DNA from: Microbulbifer sp. YPW1
GTDB taxonomy: Bacteria > Pseudomonadota > Gammaproteobacteria > Pseudomonadales > Cellvibrionaceae
Direction of reading: 5' to 3'
Assembly: GCF_013367775.1 (NCBI RefSeq)
Contig: NZ_CP055157.1
Location: 4,166,001-4,230,000 of the forward strand
Length of the DNA stretch: 64,000 nucleotides
A program made the position numbers and the translations under genes. This document shows positions 58,601 through 64,000 of this stretch, one piece after another (within the stretch, counting starts at the first letter, position 1; every line of letters begins with the position of its first letter). The notes under the pieces are model-generated. The model saw nothing but the letters and a program-made list of their open reading frames with translations, was not told the DNA's origin and did not search any database.

Positions 58601-61600
58601 GGTCAAAACCAGTGCCCCCCTCAACCCGGTCGTATCCCGAATCATTCCCCTCAATAATAAAGATATCGTCACCCGCATTGCCGTAAAGCTTGTCACTTCC
58701 GGTATTGCCGATGATCTTGTCATTAGAAGAGCTACCGTAAATGGTGTCGTTACCAGCGAGGCCGTCGATAAAATCAATATTGACCAGTTCGGTATTGGAG
58801 AAGTCCAGCGTGTTGTGTGCACTGGTGCCGTAGATGGCATTGAAACCCGTACTGCCGTCGATACGCTCCACTGTGGCGGCACCACTGAATACACTCAGGC
58901 GAATGGCGTCGTCACCGCCGCCACCAACAATCTGGTCAAAGCCATCACCACCCTCGATACGATCGGCATGCCCATCATTACCTTCGATAACAAAGGTATC
59001 GTTACCGGCCTCACCGTACAGCTTATCGGTACCGGCGCCGCCAATAATGACGTCGTCGCCATCGCCGCCGAAGATCGTATCGTTGCCGGACTTACCGTCG
59101 ATGGTATCGGCACCTTCTGTGCCCTGCAGGGTATTGTGACCGCTATCGCCCTCGACATTGGTAAGGGAATCACCCGACTGAATGCTCCAGGCGAATTTTG
59201 CAAAATCCACCGTCTGAGAAGCCGGATGGCGGATTACCAGAGCCTCATTACCCTGCGCGCTCGCACCGGCAGCAATGTTCGCGAAGGCCTGCGTACCACC
59301 GCTGATAACACTCGCCGAATAGTTCAGGTCCGGTGAAGGCAGCAGTGTGAGTGTCGCACTGGCATCTACCAGGCCCACTCCGGTGTTATTCAAGGTCACC
59401 AGATAATGTGAATCCACGTCTGTTCCCCCGGCTACAGGCACATCCTGTTCCAGGGCGTATTGACAGATAAACAGCGTCTGTCCGGCCACTTCACTATCCG
59501 CATTGACCAACTCAATGCTATCCAGCAGGTATCCGCTATAAGCAGAGTCATCACTCTGAGCCGGCTGAAAAACCAGGTTAAACGGGCGGTTGCCATCCAC
59601 TTCACAATCATCGACACCTTGCAACTGAACGGTCTGCGGAGTGTTCCAGTTGTCCGCGGTAAACTGCAGATAGTTCTCACCTAAAAGGCGGGCTTCACTG
59701 GTGTCAGATACCGACACATTCAGAGTCAGGCTGGTGCCAGCCTGCAGCGGCTGGTCCAGCACCACGTCTACCGCTGCGATTACCGTGCCCGCCTCATCGG
59801 TCAGGAGGTCGGTTGTCGGCGTCGCAGTAATGCGTTTGGTCTGTGACGGCACCACGATATTGCAGCAGCCGTCGGCCACCACCGTGCTTTCGCCATCGGT
59901 AATTTCCAGCTGCAGGCTGTAATTGCCGGGCAACAGGCCGGATGCATCCCAGAGATACTGGTCTCCGGCACCATCTGCGTCTTCGGCGATATCCTCTGCG
60001 ATCAGGGTGCGTCCGCTACCTTCGTAGAGGTAGTAAATAGATACACTCGCGCTACTATCCGGGTCTGCGTCCTGCCACTGAATGAGGATTTCCGGCTCAG
60101 CCAATGTGATTTCACTGTCTGGCAGGACCAGGGAAATGGTCGGCGCATCATTAATGCCGTTTTCGTTGACCGCGAACGTATTGACGTCAGTCCAGTCGCT
60201 AACGCCACCATTGCCGTCTTCCGCACTCGCGCGCCAGTAATAATGGGTGTTGTCATCGAAGTCGAAACCCGGCGTCCACTGGGTGCCCGCCTGCAACTGG
60301 CTGGCCACCAGCAAAGTTAGTGCGGCATCGGAGTAAACCTCAAACCGGTACTGCACCGTATCGCCGTCCGGGTCAATCACGGGGTTAACTTCAAACAGTG
60401 GACGCAGCGTCTCGACCACGGCACTGTCGCCGGGGTTTTGCAGGCTGGGGGTCGGCGGCGCGGCGTTGCCAGCATTCACGCTGAAACTGGCGGTTACCCA
60501 ATCGCTATCCACAGCACCGTCACTCACCTTGGCGCGCCAGTAATAGGTGGTGTCTTCCTGCAGCCCTTCCACCGTCCAAGCAGTTTCCTGCGCGGTTTCC
60601 GCAACCGGACCGGATGACAGCTTGCCAGCACTGTCGAAACTCGACAGGGTGTCCACTTCAAAGTGATAAGTGAGTGGTTGTTGCTCGGGGTCAATGCCAT
60701 TGCGTACCCGCAAGGCCACACCGTTGTTCGGCAACCACCCCTGCAGGGCACCGCTTGGAGCGACGACAGTTGGCGCTACCGGTTTGTTATTCTGGGTACT
60801 GACCAGGAAGGTACCAATAGCGCTATCGGTTCGCGCGCCGTGCGCATCCTGCACCCAGGCGTTCCACACATAGGCATTGTCTTCTTGTAGCGGATTGGGG
60901 ACCTGCCATTTGGTCTGGAAGTTACCACCGGGCAACAGGCCGGATACCTGGGCGATGGGGTTTTCCAGATCCGACTCGTGGAACAGGTCAAAACCATAGG
61001 AGAGCGTATCGCGGTCCAGATCCACTGCGTGGGCGACCACCAGTGTGGGGCGCAGGTCCGCGACGATGGCGTTGACCGCCGGCGCTACAATGGCCGCGGC
61101 ACCGGGTGCATCGTTGGCAGTGTTGACAAAGAAGCGACTCGCCTGCCATTCCGAGGCAACCGGCACGTCTCCGCTGCCCTCTACCACCTGGGTGATGGCC
61201 CGAGCACGCCAGTAATAGAGAGTGTTATCGGCAAAGGCCTTGCCCGATAGCAGGTCTGTATTGGCCACCGTCCAGCTGGTCGTCGCCGAGCCCTCGGCCT
61301 GAGTTGATTCGGCCACCTTGTCGAGCATCGCCTCGTCCGCGTAAACCTCGAACTGGTAGGCAACGATCATTTCCGGTGCGTGTTCGCCGTTAGTAATGGT
61401 GAGGGTCGGCAGCAAACTGCTGGCGCCGTTAAGCACTTCACCGTCGTATACCGGGCTGGCAATTTGCGGTGCACCCGGAGCCACCTCCGGCACCGTGGGA
61501 TCACTGCCGACTTCTTCTTCCTGGGCATCGGTACGGCCATCCTCGTCGTAGTCGCCGGTACCGTCCCGGTCCAGGTTGCCGAAGTGTTCCATCTCCCAGG

Positions 61601-63275
61601 CGTCACTCAGACCATCGCCATCGGTATCATCCGCCGGGTTGACCGCGATATTGACGGCACGCTGGCTCGAGAGTTCGCCGTCCGTTGCGGTAAAGCTGAC
61701 AACATAATTGCCCGCCTGACCGATGGCTGGCTGCCAGCGGAAGATGCCGGTGCCATCTCCGCCGTCGTTAAAAGTGGCACCCGCAGGAAGACTGGTTGCA
61801 CTGAGTTGCGGCACGGTGCCGTTGGGATCTGATGACTGCACCAGAAAGCCGACCTGGCTGCCCTCGTGGGTGCTGCGGTCCAGAATCGCCTGGATCACCG
61901 GGGCCTGGGGCACCGCGCTGGCATCCACGAAATACAGGGTGTAACTGCCGGTACTACCGAAGTCGAACACATTGAGATAGTGATTGAAGTCGACCTTGTT
62001 TTCCGCACGCTCTTTCGAGGTCCAATAATTGGCAGCATCCAGCTGTTTACCATCATCACGCACGACTTTGTGCAGCACCTTGGCTCCGCCATAAGGATCC
62101 GCCACTTTCACAAAACCGAAGCCCGCCTCCGCTGCGCCGAACAACACTCGAGTACCGCCACTCTCGCTACCCAGGCTGTAGCTGAGCGCCAAAACCTCGG
62201 CGCAGCTTTTGCACAGCGCCAGATCGGCACCGGTATTCTGGCTTTCGTACACGTAATAATTACCGTCAGTGCCGTAGGCCAGGAAGTCTGGTACGGCGTC
62301 ACGCCCGGCGAGGTCTACTTTTACATCCCGCACCAGCAGGTGGGCATTGGTGGCTTCAATCAGGGAGGTCAATTCACCGCCGAGTTCATCGGCGTGAGTA
62401 AAGCTGGCATTAAACGAGGTAAATTTACCGGAGAGCGTGGACTCCATGATCCAGCGGCCGGCTTTCATGCCATTGGGATCGATTTCACCAAAGTCGATCA
62501 GCAGGCTGGGCTGTGCGGCCTGGTTTTCGACGAAGCTTTTGGTAATGGTAAAGTCGATTGCCAGGCCCTGCTCGTTATCGACAATTCTGGGCTGGGCCGA
62601 CTCGATTTTGACCTTGTTGGCGGCGCCGTAGCCGCTGTTATCGATACGGACACCCAGGGTATAGGGTTCCGGGGGTTCAATTTCAGTCGTAAACGCATCG
62701 TCACCGACGACCTCTTCGGTGAGGAAGTAATCCAGAGTCAGCAGTGGCTGGGGTTTTACCACAATGGAATCCGGGGCTACTTCCACTACCTCCTCCTTAC
62801 CACCGTAGCTGTAGGAGAGTGTGGCGCCTACGAAGTACAGCTCGCCGTTATCTGTCTCACCGGCGGCGTTGGCGGTGGGGACAATCAACCAGCGGAACTC
62901 GCCCACGTTGCCGGCATTGATCACCGCATCGGTCACCTCGCCGTTATCTCCGGTCACCAGGGAATTAACGCTCTGGGTATCGTCGATACGGATAAAGAAG
63001 GCCGCATCACTGGCGGAGGTGTCCGAGGTAGCGGTCACGCTATTGCCATCGGCATCTGCGAAATTCACCGAGATGGCGATATCCTCAATGGAATAGGTAT
63101 CCAGGCTATTGGTAATGCGCATGATCGCCTCAAAGCCCTGACGCTCCAGCGTCAGTTCCTGAAGAATCTCGATACGCACCTCAGCGCAGAGCGCCTCTTC
63201 CTGAGCTGTGGCGACAGCCGGCACACCCAGTGTGCAGATCCAAAACGCCGCCAGAATCCCCCAACGCTGCAACAT
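55638..63275 (-). CDS. Giant secreted RTX-type protein with cadherin/FN3-like modules
   Basis: The ATG at 63275 (TAGGAATC before it) gives about 2545 residues with a Sec signal peptide (MLQRWGILAAFWICTLGVPA, cut near TAQEE). An N-terminal beta region (to about 470) is followed by a putative Ig domain, a thrombospondin-3-like Ca site (DTDGDGLSDAWEMEHFGN, DYDEDGRTDAQEEE), and several FN3-like modules with YYWRA repeats. From about 1450 come RTX nonapeptides (GGDGDDVIIGGAGTDKLYG) and nine units of about 111 residues, each with GNDTIYG, SVFSGNARVE and NTLDF strings. A final RTX C-terminal domain (IRDSGSSEGDTLYLEGAI) closes it. Sec signal plus RTX is unusual, since RTX proteins normally leave by type I secretion. 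Confidence 0.88.
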   Translation of the reverse strand: MLQRWGILAAFWICTLGVPAVATAQEEALCAEVRIEILQELTLERQGFEAIMRITNSLDTYSIEDIAISVNFADADGNSVTATSDTSASDAAFFIRIDDTQSVNSLVTGDNGEVTDAVINAGNVGEFRWLIVPTANAAGETDNGELYFVGATLSYSYGGKEEVVEVAPDSIVVKPQPLLTLDYFLTEEVVGDDAFTTEIEPPEPYTLGVRIDNSGYGAANKVKIESAQPRIVDNEQGLAIDFTITKSFVENQAAQPSLLIDFGEIDPNGMKAGRWIMESTLSGKFTSFNASFTHADELGGELTSLIEATNAHLLVRDVKVDLAGRDAVPDFLAYGTDGNYYVYESQNTGADLALCKSCAEVLALSYSLGSESGGTRVLFGAAEAGFGFVKVADPYGGAKVLHKVVRDDGKQLDAANYWTSKERAENKVDFNHYLNVFDFGSTGSYTLYFVDASAVPQAPVIQAILDRSTHEGSQVGFLVQSSDPNGTVPQLSATSLPAGATFNDGGDGTGIFRWQPAIGQAGNYVVSFTATDGELSSQRAVNIAVNPADDTDGDGLSDAWEMEHFGNLDRDGTGDYDEDGRTDAQEEEVGSDPTVPEVAPGAPQIASPVYDGEVLNGASSLLPTLTITNGEHAPEMIVAYQFEVYADEAMLDKVAESTQAEGSATTSWTVANTDLLSGKAFADNTLYYWRARAITQVVEGSGDVPVASEWQASRFFVNTANDAPGAAAIVAPAVNAIVADLRPTLVVAHAVDLDRDTLSYGFDLFHESDLENPIAQVSGLLPGGNFQTKWQVPNPLQEDNAYVWNAWVQDAHGARTDSAIGTFLVSTQNNKPVAPTVVAPSGALQGWLPNNGVALRVRNGIDPEQQPLTYHFEVDTLSSFDSAGKLSSGPVAETAQETAWTVEGLQEDTTYYWRAKVSDGAVDSDWVTASFSVNAGNAAPPTPSLQNPGDSAVVETLRPLFEVNPVIDPDGDTVQYRFEVYSDAALTLLVASQLQAGTQWTPGFDFDDNTHYYWRASAEDGNGGVSDWTDVNTFAVNENGINDAPTISLVLPDSEITLAEPEILIQWQDADPDSSASVSIYYLYEGSGRTLIAEDIAEDADGAGDQYLWDASGLLPGNYSLQLEITDGESTVVADGCCNIVVPSQTKRITATPTTDLLTDEAGTVIAAVDVVLDQPLQAGTSLTLNVSVSDTSEARLLGENYLQFTADNWNTPQTVQLQGVDDCEVDGNRPFNLVFQPAQSDDSAYSGYLLDSIELVNADSEVAGQTLFICQYALEQDVPVAGGTDVDSHYLVTLNNTGVGLVDASATLTLLPSPDLNYSASVISGGTQAFANIAAGASAQGNEALVIRHPASQTVDFAKFAWSIQSGDSLTNVEGDSGHNTLQGTEGADTIDGKSGNDTIFGGDGDDVIIGGAGTDKLYGEAGNDTFVIEGNDGHADRIEGGDGFDQIVGGGGDDAIRLSVFSGAATVERIDGSTGFNAIYGTSAHNTLDFSNTELVNIDFIDGLAGNDTIYGSSSNDKIIGNTGSDKLYGNAGDDIFIIEGNDSGYDRVEGGTGFDQVIGSDGDDWFRFSVFSGNARVEAIDGGAGVNQILANSANNTLDFRDISLINISRIDGAAGNDTIYGSSTADTIIGGMGSDKLYGEGGDDRFLLTPGDTGFERYDGGAGDDWILGTTADDTIRLSVFSGNARVEVIDGGGGMNRILANSANNTLDFSETQLVSIDSIDAGKGNDTVKGSESADIIIGGEGSDLIYGNGGADTFHVTEGDTGFDHYQGGEGIDRLLGTDGDDEIRLSVFSGNGRVEIIDGGSGTNRIVASTANNTFDFSETQLLNIAEIDMGAGNDTVYGTDGADRIIGGIGSDKLYGNDGDDVFVATAGDSGYDRYEGGDGFDTLLATADDDVLRLSAFSGNARVERIDGGAGSNTLRANSANNTLDFRGTELVSIALIDAAAGNDTIYGTDLADVIEGGVGSDNVYGEAGDDLFLLTEGDTGFDSYRGGTGIDSLRGTPGDDIFRFSAFAGEASVEIVDGNGGTDIILATSANNTLDFSSTQLIGISSIDAGAGNDTVYGSSAADTIIGGLGSDYLDGGSGDDTFLFTEGDTGSDRYSGGEGFDQLLGTDGDDDMLFSAFSGAATVERIDGKLGVNRILSNSANNTLDFSSAEILNISEIDAGAGNDTVKGTSGNDVIVGGTGSDQLYGNAGDDIFIHTAGDTSYDRYEGGEGNDTLQGTDGDDDFRLSAFSGNATVEVIDGKDGSNRIVGSSANNTFDFRNTSLVNISLIATQSGNDTVYGTGVSDTIEGGLGSDNLYGEGGDDIFLITAGDTGYDRYAGGDGIDEVLGTTGSDLIRLAAYAGASTVERINGNGGQDIIQGTTGNNTLDFSTTELLGIAEIDAAKGNDTVLGSPGDDTIRGGEGTDTLYGNAGADIYIFARGDGADSIRDSGSSEGDTLYLEGAITPEDVWIVRNGSHLDIYLLAGPETIKIVNWQSLDNRIEAISTESGALLPFDKIDALANTLMSIGIPVAGVINLDAEQQAQVAEAIQLAWQ

Positions 63276-63347
63276 GATTCCTATTCCTAATGGTCGTAAT
63301 GCTTTCATTTAATTATTTATTCGCCCGGCTGCCGTAGCCGTCCGACG

Positions 63348-64000
63348 TCAATCTATTTCCATTCGCGGCCGTCCGGGCCGGCGATGCTCAACTCGGAGCC
63401 CTATCCTGCGCTCGATCTCATCGACAAACCGGCTATTACCAGTCAGTTGGTTGCGAGACCAGGCCTCACTCAAGAAAGCCAGCTCGTCCGACGACACGCA
63501 GGCTTTTACAAATTCTTTATACGCTGCCACCCGCTCTGCACCACTGCGCCCGAGTCGCTGCAGCTCTGTGTGGCTGTCGAGTACAAAATTCAAATCAGCC
63601 CCAACCCGCTCGCGATAGCTGGACCACTTGTATTGTCGTGGCCCGCGCACCATACCGGCGCGCACCGGGTTCAGCTCGATATACCGGCAACAAGCCAGAA
63701 AATACGACTCGGCCTGAACCACGCTCGCCTTGAAGCGCCCTTCCCACAGGGAACCTCGGCGACCTTCCAGCTTGTTTACATAAGCCGCCTGCCGACCGGC
63801 AACCCGCTTCATCAACAATGAAATCGATTCCGCCCGATCCCCCGGCTCCACCAGCAGGTGGACATGGTTGGTCATCAAACACCAGGCATACAACTTGATC
63901 CCCAACTTATCCTTCCACTCGAACAAGTTGTCCCGGTAATACTGATAATCTTCATCCGCAAGAAACACCGCCTCGCGATTGTGCCCACGCTGCACAACAT
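63348..64000 (-). mobile_element. REP-associated (RAYT) Y1 transposase, partial at right edge
   Basis: A TnpA_REP/IS200-like HUH nuclease with the metal-binding MTNHVHLLVEP motif and the downstream helix containing Tyr (MKRVAGRQAAYVNK). GSLWEGRFKAS and RYIELNPVRAGMV are typical of RAYTs. The frame stays open to the window end: codons before the first GTG read VVQRGHNREAVF, which fits the family's usual HHVVQRGHNR, so the N-terminus lies beyond 64000. No REP palindromes or other transposon ends are visible near it, so it is probably a domesticated single-copy RAYT. Confidence 0.88.

Noticed and set aside
61866..63290. A 474-residue plus-strand frame opposite the RTX gene.
   Set aside because: Antisense to the signal peptide and N-terminal domain of a clear secreted protein.
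63348..64000. An intact insertion sequence.
   Set aside because: RAYT proteins are usually single-copy and not flanked by their own ends; no inverted repeats, target duplications or REP palindromes are visible, and the gene is cut by the window edge.

Overview
The window looks like a chromosomal segment of a GC-rich marine-type gammaproteobacterium, probably of the Cellvibrionales kind. That placement rests on gene style only (TonB-dependent receptor, very large secreted Ig/FN3/RTX proteins, RtcB); no marker gene is present to fix it.

Region 1 (1-41034) is one large catabolic island. From the left it holds an edge-truncated membrane protein and a TonB-dependent receptor. A minus-strand operon follows (12973 to 3661): an RCCR/bilin-reductase-fold protein, an acyl-CoA-dehydrogenase-like flavoprotein, an aldehyde dehydrogenase, an alpha/beta-fold protein, an isochorismatase-type amidase, a FAD monooxygenase, two maleate-isomerase/Asp-Glu-racemase-like proteins and an MFS carrier. 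Next come a tandem nitrilase, a second MFS carrier, a membrane protein, an SDR resembling chlorophyll b reductase (NOL/NYC1), two uncharacterised WH-motif proteins, a rubredoxin-rubredoxin reductase fusion, a flavin reductase, an HMG-CoA-lyase-like enzyme, a class III CoA-transferase, a Crp/Fnr regulator and a methyltransferase. A second minus-strand operon (35426 to 26883) has LeuC/LeuD-like hydratase subunits, two MmgE/PrpD proteins, a CoA ligase, an amidase and an enoyl-CoA hydratase. The island ends with a VOC protein, an NAD(P)-binding protein, a clear red chlorophyll catabolite reductase (RCCR) homologue and a chlorophyllase-like hydrolase.

My interpretation is that this is a chlorophyll/phyllobilin (linear tetrapyrrole) degradation system. 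Plant-like enzymes (chlorophyllase, chlorophyll b reductase, RCCR) sit next to a lower pathway suited to substituted maleimides, maleamates and maleates, the known oxidation products of tetrapyrroles. Two regulatory motifs recur across the island. Six Fnr-type TTGAY-N4-RTCAA boxes each lie about 31 bp upstream of a -10-like hexamer, as class II activator promoters do, and the encoded Crp/Fnr protein has the matching ETVSR recognition helix. A separate AT-rich motif, GATATA-N4-TATAAC, recurs at the receptor and at several divergent promoters. No Rieske ring-opening oxygenase (PAO-like) and no Mg-dechelatase were recognised.

Region 2 (41282-44160) is an RNA-repair neighbourhood: rtcB, a terminated hairpin leader, a 96-residue protein, an aberrant tRNA-Gln-like gene and further structured non-coding elements, mostly on the minus strand.

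Region 3 (44232-63275) holds two giant secreted proteins. The first (about 3750 residues) has a LamG-like start, Gly-rich repeats including an 837-bp near-identical tandem duplication, and Ig/FN3-like modules; two frameshifts split it. The second (about 2545 residues) has cadherin/FN3-like modules and nine 111-residue RTX-type units. A RAYT-type Y1 transposase runs off the right edge.
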